64,000 nt of DNA from contig OY761986.2 in NCBI GenBank assembly GCA_963665155.2, forward strand, positions 1,116,001-1,180,000. Reading direction: 5' to 3'. A program made the translations under genes and the position numbers. The notes under the pieces are model-generated. The model saw only the letters and a program-made list of their open reading frames with translations, did not search any database and was not told the DNA's origin. This document shows, in pieces, positions 9,798 through 18,895 of this stretch. How positions within the stretch are numbered: the stretch's first letter is position 1; each line of letters starts with the position of its first letter. The stretch comes from UBA1141 sp963665155 (GTDB lineage: Bacteria > Chloroflexota > Dehalococcoidia > Lucifugimonadales > UBA3495).

Positions 9798-9823
9798 CGG
9801 ACCCCAACAACGGACCCCAACAA
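9798..9823. repeat. 13-bp tandem repeat
   Basis: Two copies of cggaccccaacaa (9798-9810 and 9811-9823), followed by a partial third, directly after the CHAT-like gene. Confidence 0.7.
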
Positions 9824-9839
9824 CGGACGCCTTGATCAA

Positions 9840-10055
9840 GTATTCTGCCCTACATGGTTCTCCCATGGTGGGCCTGTCGAACCATAGTCATTCATTTCTT
9901 GTCACCCGTTAGTGTTGAGACTGGCGGGCCATTCTTCGGCAGCGAGACCCTTCGACAAGCTCAGGGCGAACGATCTTGGAATCTCCTACCGTTCGTGGTG
10001 AGCCCGTAGAACCATACTTTCGCGGAAGGGCCCTTCGACAAGCTCAGGATGAGCG
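9840..10055. repeat. REP-like inverted repeat cluster
   Basis: The unit cccttcgacaagctcagg occurs at about 9948 and 10030. An inverted relative containing gttcgtggtgagcc lies at 9989-10012, and another fragment, gggcctgtcgaacc, near 9872. The 9948 and 9989 copies can pair as an imperfect hairpin. This resembles dispersed intergenic palindromic repeats; no coding region is present. Confidence 0.6.
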
Positions 10056-10093
10056 GATGAGATTGACTAATTTCTGATTCAGGTGACATCTAC

Positions 10094-10193
10094 GTAACTT
10101 GCGGTGCGTCGCATTCCCGATTCTTGCGGTGCTCCGGCTTCACGATTCTTGCAGTGCGCCGCCTTCCCGATTCTTGCGGTGCGCCGGCTTCCA
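10094..10193. repeat. Four tandem 25-bp repeats
   Basis: Units at 10094-10118, 10119-10143, 10144-10168 and 10169-10193 share the core gattcttgcggtgcgccg with a few substitutions. They are head-to-tail without spacers, so not a CRISPR. They end about 120 bases before the LLM oxidoreductase start. Confidence 0.8.
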
Positions 10194-10312
10194 ATGTACA
10201 GTAAATCGGATTCCTGGGTACGGTCACCGGGAAGAACAACCCGGTTGCTGGACCTCAATGAGATTGGTCTCAACTACCACAATCAAGAATCGCCCAACAA
10301 GGAGTGATTACC

Positions 10313-11155
10313 ATGCCAGTCGGAATATCAGTGCCGTTGCCTGCTTACACCGTGGACCCTGCACTCATGGCCAAGAAAGCGGAGGAATTGGGGTTCGATT
10401 CCATTTGGTTTGCCGAGCACCCAATACTGCCGGTACATAGCGAAAGCCCTTTTCCCGCCACAGGCGGGGAAATTCCCGAGACATACCGGCATTTCAGCGA
10501 CCCGTTCATAGCCTTGGCCCATGCTTCGGCGGTGACCACCAAAATCAAACTCGGGACGGGCATTACCTTGGTGCCGGAGCGCAATCCCCTGATTTTGGCC
10601 AAGACTATTTCTGCTTTGGACCTGTACAGTGGAGGACGCTTTGTTTTCGGCATCGGCGCCGGTTGGAACCGGGAAGAGACTACCATGATGGGCGGCGACT
10701 TCGACCACCGTTGGACCCAGACTCGGGAGTCCATCGAGGCATTGAGGGAGTTGTGGACCAAGGAACAGGCGGAATACCACGGCCGCTACTATGATTTCCC
10801 ACCAGTATATTGCTACCCCAAGCCGGTGCAAGACCCCGTGCCCGTCGTTCTCGGCGGCCACGCCAAGAACGTGCTCTCTAGGGTAATCCGCTACGGCGAC
10901 GGCTGGCTGCCCAACCGGGCCAACCCGGCTGAAATCGAAGAAAGCCGCAAGATTTTGGACACCCTGGCCGCCGAACGGGGACGCGACCCTTCCTCCATAA
11001 CCATCTCGGTTTACGGTCAGAAGCCGGACCGCGATTTAGTCCAGTCCTACATGAACGCTGGCGCTGACCGGGTTGTGATCGGTCCCGAGCATGTGGACAC
11101 CGATGCGGAAATGGCAGAGCAATTGGAACGTATTGCTGATGCGGTAATCCGATAG
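10313..11155 (+). CDS. LLM class F420/FMN-dependent oxidoreductase
   Basis: Luciferase-like TIM-barrel protein of 280 residues. The family pattern is clear: AEELGFDSIWFAEHP near the N terminus, KIKLGTGITLVPERNPL, the LDLYSGGRFVFGIGAGWNREE signature, and LGGHAKNVLSRVIRYGDGW. Members transfer hydride from F420H2 or FMNH2 or act as monooxygenases; the substrate is unknown. The ATG at 10313 is preceded by AAGGAG 8 bases upstream, better than the in-frame GTG at 10304, which abuts the Shine-Dalgarno. Expansion of this family is common in SAR202-type Chloroflexota (established knowledge, used here only as context). Confidence 0.88.
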   Translation: MPVGISVPLPAYTVDPALMAKKAEELGFDSIWFAEHPILPVHSESPFPATGGEIPETYRHFSDPFIALAHASAVTTKIKLGTGITLVPERNPLILAKTISALDLYSGGRFVFGIGAGWNREETTMMGGDFDHRWTQTRESIEALRELWTKEQAEYHGRYYDFPPVYCYPKPVQDPVPVVLGGHAKNVLSRVIRYGDGWLPNRANPAEIEESRKILDTLAAERGRDPSSITISVYGQKPDRDLVQSYMNAGADRVVIGPEHVDTDAEMAEQLERIADAVIR

Positions 11156-11236
11156 GTCAAACCAGCTATTGCAGAGCGATTATGCGGCGTCTACACAGAT
11201 AGATGCCATATATGAGTTGTTGCCCAGGAGGAATTA

Positions 11237-12597
11237 ATGGATCAGACAACCGAGTTGCTTAGCTCGTACGCTTTCGACTTGAGATTCGAAGACCTCAGCC
11301 CTCAAGTAGTCCACCAAGTAGAACGGACTCTTGTGGATACGCTCGGTTGCGCCATTGGAGGGTTCTCTTCAGAACCTGGGAAAATCGCTCGCATTTTGGC
11401 ACTGAACGTGACCAGTGCTTCCGCCGCCCGGGTTTTGGGCACCAAAGAGAGCAGCTCGCCGGACATGGCCTCCTTCGCCAACAGCGTCATGTTGCGATAT
11501 CTGGATTGCAACGATTCTTATTTTTCCCCGGGTGGTGGCCACCCCAGCGACATGATCCCGGCAGCTTTGGCTATGGCCGGGGCCAGGGGCAGTGACGGTC
11601 GCACGGTGATAACCGCCATAACCCTGGCTTATGAAGTGTTCTGCCGCCTTTCCGACCAAGTAGTTGCCGGCGACCTGGGTTGGGACCAGGGTATTTTCGG
11701 GGTAATCGGAGCAACCTGCGCTGCCGGGAAGGTGATGGGCCTGAACAAAACCCAGATGGGCCATGCGATCTCATTGGCCGTGGCCCCAAACCTGCCCCTG
11801 GGAGTCACCAGGACCGGTGAATTATCCATGTGGAAAGGTTGCGCCACCGCCAGCGCTACCCGAGCGGGTGTGTTTTCCGCTTTGCTGGCGGAGCAGGGAA
11901 TGACCGGGCCCGATGAGCCCTTCGAAGGTCGGCGCGGCTTGTGGGAGCAAGCGGTGAATGGCCCAGTGACGCTGTCAGCATTCGGCGGAAGCAATGAGGC
12001 ATTTCGCATATCCGACACCACATTCAAGTCCTACCCGTCTCAAATACATACCCAGGGTCCGATCGGCTTAGCCTTGGAGCTTTGCCCCCAAATTTCTCCG
12101 GATGATATTGAAACCATCCTGATTAACGCCTACAAAGGCGCAGTCAGCAACGCACATACTGAGCCGGAAAAATGGGACCCAAAAACCAGAGAGACCGCCG
12201 ACCATAGTATCCCCTATCTAGTTGCGGCGGCACTGCAAGATGGGGAGATGACAGCAGCCACTTTTTCTCCCCAACGAATCCAAGATCCGTCATTACGCAC
12301 CCTGATTAATAAAATGACCATCCAAGAAGACGTGGAATTCACTCAAAAATACCCTGTCGAATACAATTGCCGCATCGAAATTACCGGCAAGTCCGGCCGG
12401 CGTTTCGCGGCTCACACGGCCTTTCCTAAAGGAAACCGCTTCAACCCGCTCACAGACACTCCGAAGTCGAAGATAAATTCCGCAACCTGGCTTCTCAGGA
12501 GCTTGAGAAACACCAGTGCGACCGCACCCTGGAACTGGCTTGGTCATTGGATAAATTGGCAAACTTGGACGATTTGTTTGACTCTTTGGTGGTTTAG
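11237..12597 (+). CDS. MmgE/PrpD family protein, frameshifted near the C terminus
   Basis: Matches 2-methylcitrate dehydratase/cis-aconitate decarboxylase-type proteins: LVDTLGCAIGGF, the RYLDCNDSYFSPGGGHPSDM active-site region, YEVFCRLSD, and a C-terminal FPKGNRFNPLTD. After that segment, near 12463, the frame must shift by one base (CCGAAG where CCGGAAG is expected) to continue as EVEDKFRNLASQELEKH and stop at TAG 12595-12597. The unshifted frame instead runs on with unrelated sequence to 12679. A missing G is the simplest explanation. The start is supported by AGGAGGA before the ATG. The enzyme family dehydrates hydroxyacids or decarboxylates; exact substrate unknown. Confidence 0.8.
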
Positions 12598-12683
12598 GTT
12601 TATGTCACCAATCCAGCTTGAAAGTGTCCTCGTATATATGAGTGTGCGCACCTGCCACACCAACGGCGAGGTGCCCTAAAAAG

Positions 12684-13262
12684 GTGGACTACCAAGAAAT
12701 AGAAGACCGCCAACTGATTCACCTTATTGCGTCCTTGGATAAGGACGCTCTGGAGGCACTCTACGTCAGGTACTCGACTTCAGTCTATTCGCTTTCTATG
12801 TATATGCTGAGAAACGAGGCGCTTGCCGAAGAAGTAACCCAAGAAATATTCCTCAACGTCTGGCTCAAAGCCTCCAGCTTTAAGCCCGACCGGGGAGAGC
12901 CGCGGTCTTGGCTGATGAGCGTCGCCCACCACAAGGTAGTCGACTTAATTCGCTCTCGTCGCCGGTCTACAACCATGAGCGACCCGGCAGACTATGAGAC
13001 TCTGGACCTGCTGCCTTCGAAGTTAATTTCCACCGAGGAACAGGTCGAGCAGAGCCTGGACCGGCAAAGAATCATGGCGGCCATGGCCACGCTCCCGGAG
13101 GCGCAGCGAGAAGTTATCCTAATGGCTTACTTCCAAGGTTACTCTCAATCCGCCATGGCGGAAAAACTAGGTCAACCCTTGGGTACAATCAAGACTAGAG
13201 TAAGACTGGCAATGCAGAAATTACGGGCGGTATTGGAAAAAGATGGCAACGAGCAGTCCTAA
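12684..13262 (+). CDS. ECF RNA polymerase sigma factor (SigK-like)
   Basis: A 192-residue sigma-70 family protein. Region 2 is visible as ALYVRYSTSVYSLSMYML ... EEVTQEIFLNVWLKA, and region 4 as LPEAQREVILMAYFQGYSQSAMAEKLGQPLGTIKTRV, a helix-turn-helix. I prefer the GTG at 12684, with AGGTG about 10 bases upstream, over the GTG at 12642, whose extra residues look non-family. The next gene overlaps by 20 bases and encodes the cognate membrane anti-sigma factor. It would direct RNA polymerase to a stress or envelope regulon once released. Confidence 0.88.
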   Translation: MDYQEIEDRQLIHLIASLDKDALEALYVRYSTSVYSLSMYMLRNEALAEEVTQEIFLNVWLKASSFKPDRGEPRSWLMSVAHHKVVDLIRSRRRSTTMSDPADYETLDLLPSKLISTEEQVEQSLDRQRIMAAMATLPEAQREVILMAYFQGYSQSAMAEKLGQPLGTIKTRVRLAMQKLRAVLEKDGNEQS

Positions 13263-14136
13263 TAATGACGGATGGGCCGAAACTCATCCGTTAGAGATGT
13301 TAGAAGCTTACGCTCTCGACGCTCTGGATGAGGAACAGTCCCTCGAAGTGGAATTCCACTTAGATTGGTGTGGCCCCTGCGGCCGAGAGGTTGCCAGGTT
13401 ACAACAAGGCGTCGCTCCGTTGGCCGTGCTGGTAGACCGCACCGAACCTTCGGAAGAAGTCCTGGATAACTTGCTGGAGGCTTTGGGGCCTGGCAGGCCC
13501 TTCGGACGCACCGGAAACCGGGAGGCGGCTAATTCATTTTGGGTGCCGGTTGCCCGGTTCCTGCTGCCAGTTGCCGCCATGTTAATGGTAGGACTGTTCT
13601 CAGCCGCTCTTGTACTCAACTTCCGCGTGTCGGACCGCACCGAAAACTTGGAGCAGGAAAACTCAACTCTCGTAGCTCAGGTCGCATTGTCCCTAAACGA
13701 AAACCAGTTGATGGAAGACAAGCTGAACCAGTTGCAACTCGCCAGCTACTGGCTGGCGAACCCCGCCAATCAACCCTTAGCCCTAAACTCGGCCAAATCC
13801 GATCAAAGCTCCAAAGGCGTGATGCTGTTGGCGAAAGACGGCTCCGGGGCCATGATCTTGATCTCCGGCATGAAAGACCGGTCACCGACCTCCACCTATC
13901 AGGTGTGGCTGATGCGGCAGGGTAACCGGGTCTTGGCGGCCAGGGTTAAGGTCGACGACCACGGCTGGGGCACCACGGCATTCTGGCCGAATGAATCGCT
14001 TTTCCGTTTCGACAAGATCGAGTTGGTTTCAGAGACCGTCGTCGGCGGAGTTTCCACCTCCAATGATATGGTGATGGAGGCTAAAATTCCGGGACCTCTA
14101 CCTTCGCAGATGCTCGCATTTCCACCTTGGCAGTAG
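13243..14136 (+). CDS. RskA-type transmembrane anti-sigma factor with zinc finger
   Basis: The N-terminal cytoplasmic anti-sigma domain carries HLDWCGPC, the HxxxCxxC zinc site (H39, C43, C46). One transmembrane helix lies at about residues 100-126. A coiled-coil stretch (about 130-165, SDRTENLEQENSTLVAQV) leads to an extracytoplasmic RskA-type domain (about 180-297; STYQVWLMRQGNRVLAARV). It overlaps the sigma gene by 20 bases, indicating translational coupling. It should hold the sigma factor inactive until a signal triggers its proteolysis or a conformational change. Confidence 0.88.
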   Translation: MATSSPNNDGWAETHPLEMLEAYALDALDEEQSLEVEFHLDWCGPCGREVARLQQGVAPLAVLVDRTEPSEEVLDNLLEALGPGRPFGRTGNREAANSFWVPVARFLLPVAAMLMVGLFSAALVLNFRVSDRTENLEQENSTLVAQVALSLNENQLMEDKLNQLQLASYWLANPANQPLALNSAKSDQSSKGVMLLAKDGSGAMILISGMKDRSPTSTYQVWLMRQGNRVLAARVKVDDHGWGTTAFWPNESLFRFDKIELVSETVVGGVSTSNDMVMEAKIPGPLPSQMLAFPPWQ

Positions 14137-14203
14137 TCCTCACACCGGCAATTTCGCGTTGAAGGTCCGACGCCATAGCCCTGAGCTAATATAGTTGCGG
14201 CCA

Positions 14204-14254
14204 CGGTGCCCACTGACCAACGGTGCCCACTGACCAACGGTGCCCACTGACCAA
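14204..14254. repeat. Three perfect tandem 17-bp repeats
   Basis: The unit cggtgcccactgaccaa is repeated three times without change at 14204, 14221 and 14238, in the gap after the anti-sigma gene. Confidence 0.85.
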
Positions 14255-14320
14255 AAGAAGATCGCCCTTACTGTAATCAAATACCGGGCAGCAAATAGCG
14301 GGCAGCAGCCACTTTCTTGG

Positions 14321-14350
14321 TTGGTCTGAGCCATCCCAGGCTGCTATACT
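14321..14350 (+). promoter_or_regulatory. Candidate promoter of the flavodoxin-like gene
   Basis: TTGGTC at 14321-14326, 18-base spacer, TATACT at 14345-14350, followed by a leader of about 90 bases to the ATG at 14448. Confidence 0.35.
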
Positions 14351-14447
14351 TGGGCCGGTTGGTTTGCTTGATCCTCCAGGCCAGCAAATCCAGCCTCCGT
14401 CCTATTTAGATGGTCTATCTAGACGGTACATATTGATCGAGGGACCA

Positions 14448-14963
14448 ATGCCGATAAACGTCCTAATACTCTACGATCGCAAGGGCGCTGCTATTGAGGC
14501 TTTGGCCCGAGCAGCAGCCGAAGGCGTGGAGGGCACGGGGCTGGGAAAGGCAACGCTAAAGCAATTGGATGACGCCCTTCGCAACGACTTGTTGGAATCG
14601 GACGGCATTTTGCTCGGCTCTCCCAACTGGAGCGGCGTGACCGGAACAATGAAACTGTGGCTGGACGGCCAAGGGGATTTGTGGGAGGAAGGAAGTCTGG
14701 GCGGTGTACCCGGTGCGGCGTTCACTTCCGGGTGGGGACTGCACTCTGGGTTGGAAATCACACTATTGCAGCTTATCCACTGGATGCTGGCCTGCGGCAT
14801 GGTGATTGTCGGTCTCCCGTGGACGGAAGCAATGCGGGAATCGGGTTCATACTACGGGGCCACCGCGGCTGGCAGCAAATCACCCACACCTAAAGACTTG
14901 GCCCAAGCCAAAGAGTTGGGAGCTCGTCTGGCGATTACCGCCGCCCGTCTAAAATCAGACTAG
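14448..14963 (+). CDS. Flavodoxin/WrbA-like NAD(P)H-dependent oxidoreductase
   Basis: A 171-residue flavodoxin-fold protein: NVLILYDRKGAAIEALARAA is the first strand and FMN phosphate loop, and GILLGSPNWSGVTGTMKLWLD is the second FMN loop. GAAFTSGWGLHSGLEITLLQL resembles WrbA-type quinone reductases. The family binds FMN and transfers electrons, often to quinones. The ATG at 14448 has GAGGGA just upstream; the longer frame from 14364 adds residues without family character. It stands alone between a promoter-like site and the hairpin repeats downstream. Confidence 0.8.
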   Translation: MPINVLILYDRKGAAIEALARAAAEGVEGTGLGKATLKQLDDALRNDLLESDGILLGSPNWSGVTGTMKLWLDGQGDLWEEGSLGGVPGAAFTSGWGLHSGLEITLLQLIHWMLACGMVIVGLPWTEAMRESGSYYGATAAGSKSPTPKDLAQAKELGARLAITAARLKSD

Positions 14964-15010
14964 TACTACTTCAATATGAAACTGATGAATACCAGTTACC
15001 CTCACTCTAA

Positions 15011-15063
15011 CTCTCCCCCGTGAAGTGGGAGAGGAAAAGTCCCTTCCCCCGAAATGGGGGAAG
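15011..15063. repeat. Two adjacent G/C-rich hairpins (dispersed-repeat type)
   Basis: ctctccc (15011) pairs with gggagag (15027-15033), and cttccccc (15043) pairs with gggggaag (15056-15063). They lie between the flavodoxin-like and SRPBCC genes and could terminate the first or be a mobile palindromic repeat; no long T-run follows. Confidence 0.5.
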
Positions 15064-15241
15064 GTTAAGATGGGGGTGTCAATTTGCCAGTCAAATATAA
15101 TTGGAAGACGTACAAGTGTTCAATTTGTTTTATGGCGGCAAATACGAGCCTGGCCACTATTAATCACTCATTGAATCTATTCTTTACCGAAGGATGGAGG
15201 TCTACCATGGAGAGCCTGAACCCGACACAAAGGTGCTATTT

Positions 15242-15688
15242 ATGAGAGGAACCGCCAGCATCAAGATCAAGAAGCCCGTCGAAGACATTTGGAAATTTAT
15301 CTCAGACATGGAAAATGGCAGCCAATGGCTAGATGGCGTTTCTACTATAGAGCCAAGCTCGGAGGGGGAAATTGCTGTTGGGTCTACCTTCAAAAGCGTC
15401 TACCGGTACGATGGCAAGTCTCACGAGATATCCTACTTGCTAATGGCTTTCGAGCCGCCCCACCGTATTTCTTACCGTGTGAAGGGAGGTCCCCACCCTG
15501 CATTCAATCGACTCGAACTCAAATCCGCTGGCGACTCGACCGAGGTGAAACATATGATGGAAATGGATATGGACCAGCGGAATCTTGGAACGGTATACAT
15601 AGGCCTCGGCCCCATGGTCAGGTTGTCGATAATGTTAAAGCTGCGAAAGGACTTGAAGAAGCTTAAAGTACGATTGGAAGCAAGCTAA
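15242..15688 (+). CDS. SRPBCC family (CoxG/polyketide cyclase-like) protein
   Basis: The 148-residue protein shows the START-like pattern: MRGTASIKIKKPVEDIWKFI, SDMENGSQWLDGV, FEPPHRISYRV and a long C-terminal helix. These proteins bind hydrophobic ligands in a deep cavity, and some help assemble carbon monoxide dehydrogenase-type enzymes. The ATG at 15242 has AAAGGTG 6 bases upstream, so it is preferred to the ATG at 15194. No specific partner is encoded nearby, so function stays general. Confidence 0.72.
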   Translation: MRGTASIKIKKPVEDIWKFISDMENGSQWLDGVSTIEPSSEGEIAVGSTFKSVYRYDGKSHEISYLLMAFEPPHRISYRVKGGPHPAFNRLELKSAGDSTEVKHMMEMDMDQRNLGTVYIGLGPMVRLSIMLKLRKDLKKLKVRLEAS

Positions 15689-15796
15689 CCTCCCGCCAAC
15701 TTCCCAGCCAGTAACGGGTTGAACCCAACACTATCCATTTGGACTAAGGCGATAATCGCGACGCGGGATGGTGCCGAACAAAGTATTCTTGAGTGC

Positions 15797-17272
15797 TTAG
15801 TCGGAGCCCTCTGGCCACCAATCGGGATAATCTCTCAGTTTCAAGTGGCGAAACAGACCGGGGTGGGTTTCCAAGACCAGCTTCATCGCCTGGATCACCG
15901 GCTCCCGGATGGCGAAGTGAGCCAGTTGGGATGTCCGCAATTTGAAAAGGTGAAAGCACTCTCTCACGTTTATCTTGGCCAGCACTCGCTGGTAGTGGGC
16001 GTGGGTGACCAGGTATTGGGCTGCCAAGGGGTGCTGCCCTTTAACCTGCCGGAACGCATCTTCGGTCCGCTGCATAACTCCCCGGAACCTGTCCTCCAAT
16101 CCAGCGTCGGTGATCAGAACCGGCACTTGGAATCCGTTTAGCACAGTCAACGGTTGCGGGACATAGGACATCATCCGGTGCCGCTTGAACTCCCGGTACG
16201 CCCCGTAGTCCATCGCAAACTCGAAGGTATAATCGGCCAACTCAAACTCACGGACCGGGGCATCGTGGGGACCCAAGCCAGCCAAACATCGAGTCAATAC
16301 CTCCCGCCGTTGTTCAACGGGCATGTCAACAACTTGCTCCCAGACCTGCTGGTAACCGAGACCGGACTGGCGGTAGAGCAGGGCCGCTGCGACCTTCTCT
16401 TCGGCTTGGGAATCCCAATGGGCCAAGCGCACGGGTTCGTGAAGACTCTGGGATGGTAAATCGGCCGAAGCGGATAAGTCCACTCCCGAATCTGAATCAA
16501 TGAACTCCCCAGCCAAGGCTTGCTGCCTTTCACGGGTCTGGATCAAGTACTCATTCTTGTCGACGTACTTGATGAGGGTGGGTGTAATCTCCCGCCCGCG
16601 TTCGGCCAACTCACGGCCCAAATCTACCTCTTCGGCTAAATCCGAGGACAGTAGCTTCGAGATTGCGTGCTCCAAAACCCTGGCATTGACCGTGACTCCC
16701 ACGTTGGTCAACGTAGCCGCAGGTAAAACCGCACGGCAGCTGTCCGTGGCCAAGCGCCGCAAACGCATGTTATAGGCTGAATCGCTCTCTAGTTTTTCCT
16801 TGGGATTGGTACCACGCAGGTAGTTTTTAGTGATGTCGATAAATTCCCGGTATTCTTGAAAAAGCCGCTTGCACGCTTGAGCAAACAGCTTACCCAATTC
16901 GTCGTCTTGGGATAACTCTTTCGGGAAATGGAAATAATCCCGGGGCATCACCTGATAGCGGGAGGACTTTTCGGTGTAAGAAGCCAGGCGGTTATCTTCC
17001 AACGTATCGCAGGCCAGCCGGGAAACATTCTCCACAGCCAGGTGAATAACGGCATGCTCGGCTACAGAGCCATGGCCGTACCCCAAAACCCATCTTTTAT
17101 GGAAGTCGGCGGCTTTTTCCTGGCTAACCTGCTGAGCAATTTCGTCGAAGGACTCGGGCCGCCGGGACGTCATGGCAAATACAACTGCTACCTGCTCTTC
17201 GGTTAACTCCAGAGTGTTAAGCGGATAGATTTGTCTTGTGTAGAAATCCAATTCATTGGTTTCAATGGTCAT
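15797..17272 (-). CDS. thyX: FAD-dependent thymidylate synthase, two-domain ThyX
   Basis: Two ThyX-like domains are fused in about 491 residues. The first carries GHGSVAEHAVIHLAVENVSR and NRLASYTEKSSRY, where the RHR part of the ThyX motif is degenerate. The second carries KRHRMMSYVPQPLT with an intact RHR and the FKLRTSQLAHFAIREPV end segment. The family methylates dUMP using methylene-tetrahydrofolate, FAD and NADPH. I choose the ATG at 17272, with AAGGAG 12 bases upstream and a promoter-like site at 17312-17339. A TTG at 17326 would add 18 residues but has no Shine-Dalgarno and falls upstream of the -10 element. Confidence 0.85.
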   Translation of the reverse strand: MTIETNELDFYTRQIYPLNTLELTEEQVAVVFAMTSRRPESFDEIAQQVSQEKAADFHKRWVLGYGHGSVAEHAVIHLAVENVSRLACDTLEDNRLASYTEKSSRYQVMPRDYFHFPKELSQDDELGKLFAQACKRLFQEYREFIDITKNYLRGTNPKEKLESDSAYNMRLRRLATDSCRAVLPAATLTNVGVTVNARVLEHAISKLLSSDLAEEVDLGRELAERGREITPTLIKYVDKNEYLIQTRERQQALAGEFIDSDSGVDLSASADLPSQSLHEPVRLAHWDSQAEEKVAAALLYRQSGLGYQQVWEQVVDMPVEQRREVLTRCLAGLGPHDAPVREFELADYTFEFAMDYGAYREFKRHRMMSYVPQPLTVLNGFQVPVLITDAGLEDRFRGVMQRTEDAFRQVKGQHPLAAQYLVTHAHYQRVLAKINVRECFHLFKLRTSQLAHFAIREPVIQAMKLVLETHPGLFRHLKLRDYPDWWPEGSD

Positions 17273-17311
17273 TTGGAATGGCCGCTCCTTGGCGTATAAC
17301 TCGGCAACATC

Positions 17312-17339
17312 AGGATATGTAGCCAAATTTTGATGTCAA
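17312..17339 (-). promoter_or_regulatory. Candidate thyX promoter
   Basis: On the minus strand, TTGACA (17334-17339), a 16-base spacer and TATCCT (17312-17317), about 40 bases before the ATG at 17272. It supports the shorter ThyX start. Confidence 0.4.
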
Positions 17340-17521
17340 GGAGAAAGTTGAGTAATTCTCTCTCAAATTGAGAGCATAGTACCAACAAAACAGACGTGGA
17401 GCCATATGGAATTGACACGACAAGGCTTGATTATTGTGGCTAGGCCGCAAGTACACCCGAACCAGCCAGACCGCCATGCAGAATTCGATGCGCTGTGATA
17501 TATTTCGACATGAATCCTTCG

Positions 17522-18412
17522 TCAGCGACGTCTTTGGCGGGAAGTTGACTGAACCAGACGATGCGACTTTTTCAGTCCTATTACTGCCGAGAACATGGTT
17601 CTAACGTCGTGGCTTGCGGTAAAAGAGGTCAAACTAGTGGCGAAGAACTCCGGACCAGCTCCGTTATCAAATCTCATAGAAAAGGGAAAGGGTCTGCCTG
17701 ACGTGGACGTGCTTTTTGGCATCACAGTCTCGGCACACACAATCTTGGCTTTGCTGGTAAATTGGGAATGTTTGGACACTGCATGCCAGAGGAGCTTAAG
17801 GCCAGGCGGACTCGCTCCTTGCATCGACGACAGCATGCCAACTAGTAACGGTTGTGGAGTGAATTCACAAATTCGGATTGCCATTGCTTGAGGAGAAACT
17901 TGAAATGTGGCTGCCAGCAATCGAATTAGTCCCGCCGTAGGGTCTTTCCCAAACATTCGGCTTCCAACCGCGTTCGCAGGCATGAGTAGTTCGGCAGCTG
18001 CAATATTGCACAGCCGCTCTTCTTCAAAGTCTTCATGACCGACACACTTGTCTTCGCGCAACGATAGATCATCAGCATCTGCGAAGGGTAGGAAAAACGT
18101 GTGAGCTAACTCATGAGCGACAGAAAATCGTCGTCTCGCTCTAGTTTGCTCGTGATTTACGTAGATTTTTAGGTCTCTATCGTTGGCTTTAATAAATGCG
18201 TCATAAGCTGTCTCGACAGCAGCAACGCTGGACGCAATCGGCATTGGGCAATACGGAAAAAACTCTTCCGGATCAAACGGTGGTTTGGTTTGGCCGATCT
18301 GTTCCCGGATAATGTGGATTAACGACTTGATTGTCCTAGCTGGATCCGCAGTATTGTAGTACGAACAAAATGCACGTACACGTTGGCCTTGTGCGCCGAA
18401 ACTATTCGTCAA
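17522..18412 (-). CDS. ImmA/IrrE family metallo-endopeptidase
   Basis: HELAH at residues 100-104 is the zinc metallopeptidase motif, and EERLCNIAAAELLMP supplies the third ligand region typical of ImmA/IrrE proteins. ImmA-type proteases cleave phage or ICE repressors; IrrE-type proteases cleave repressors of stress genes. A repressor partner is usually an adjacent XRE gene, but here the upstream neighbour is a zinc-ribbon protein. The start is TTG at 18412, 9 bases after the upstream stop. The stretch around it looks AT-richer than its surroundings, suggesting an accessory gene. Confidence 0.8.
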   Translation of the reverse strand: MTNSFGAQGQRVRAFCSYYNTADPARTIKSLIHIIREQIGQTKPPFDPEEFFPYCPMPIASSVAAVETAYDAFIKANDRDLKIYVNHEQTRARRRFSVAHELAHTFFLPFADADDLSLREDKCVGHEDFEEERLCNIAAAELLMPANAVGSRMFGKDPTAGLIRLLAATFQVSPQAMAIRICEFTPQPLLVGMLSSMQGASPPGLKLLWHAVSKHSQFTSKAKIVCAETVMPKSTSTSGRPFPFSMRFDNGAGPEFFATSLTSFTASHDVRTMFSAVIGLKKSHRLVQSTSRQRRR

Positions 18413-18421
18413 AGCAATCGT

Positions 18422-18779
18422 TTAGAAGTCGAAAGAAGGTCGCATTAAAATTGTATGGAGGCGGTTCCAATATTCCTCATGCGATAAAGACTGCCGAGCC
18501 GCGTCTGCCAGGCCTCCGGTGGCCAGATGCTTCCGCCAAATCGACTGGATCATGCTTGTTCCCCAAGACAATTGAGAACCGTGAGCCAACAGAGAGCCAT
18601 AGATGGGGTCGGGAACATCAGCTATAGGGTCCCCAAAAAGGTGGTCATTGGGCGATTGCCACGACTCCGCACTATTTTCATAGTGGCAATCCAGACACTT
18701 TAGAGGATCCCATGGTTGAATATAATTCAAATTTTTTGTTGTTGACGGCGCCACAACTAGGACAGGTTAATAACCTCAT
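18422..18779 (-). CDS. Small zinc-ribbon protein, frameshifted at an A6 run
   Basis: From ATG 18779 the frame reads MRLLTCPSCGAVNNKK and soon stops; the other frame, ending at 18422, reads NLNYIQPWDPLKCLDCHYEN onward. Joining them at the A6 run (18732-18737) by dropping one A gives one coherent protein with a CPSCG ... CLDCHYE zinc ribbon followed by a helical region of about 80 residues. Its stop lies 9 bases before the ImmA/IrrE start, so the two are probably cotranscribed. The function is unknown. The extra A may be a sequencing error, a real mutation or a transcriptional slippage site. Confidence 0.5.
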
Positions 18780-18895
18780 CAATTCTCTAAATAGTCACAG
18801 TTGCTACAACTTTCCTTCCTATTCCTTTGGCTCTTGGCAATATGGAGTCCACAATTTGGTTAGAGCCTAACGTTGATTATACCACTTAGATGCCA

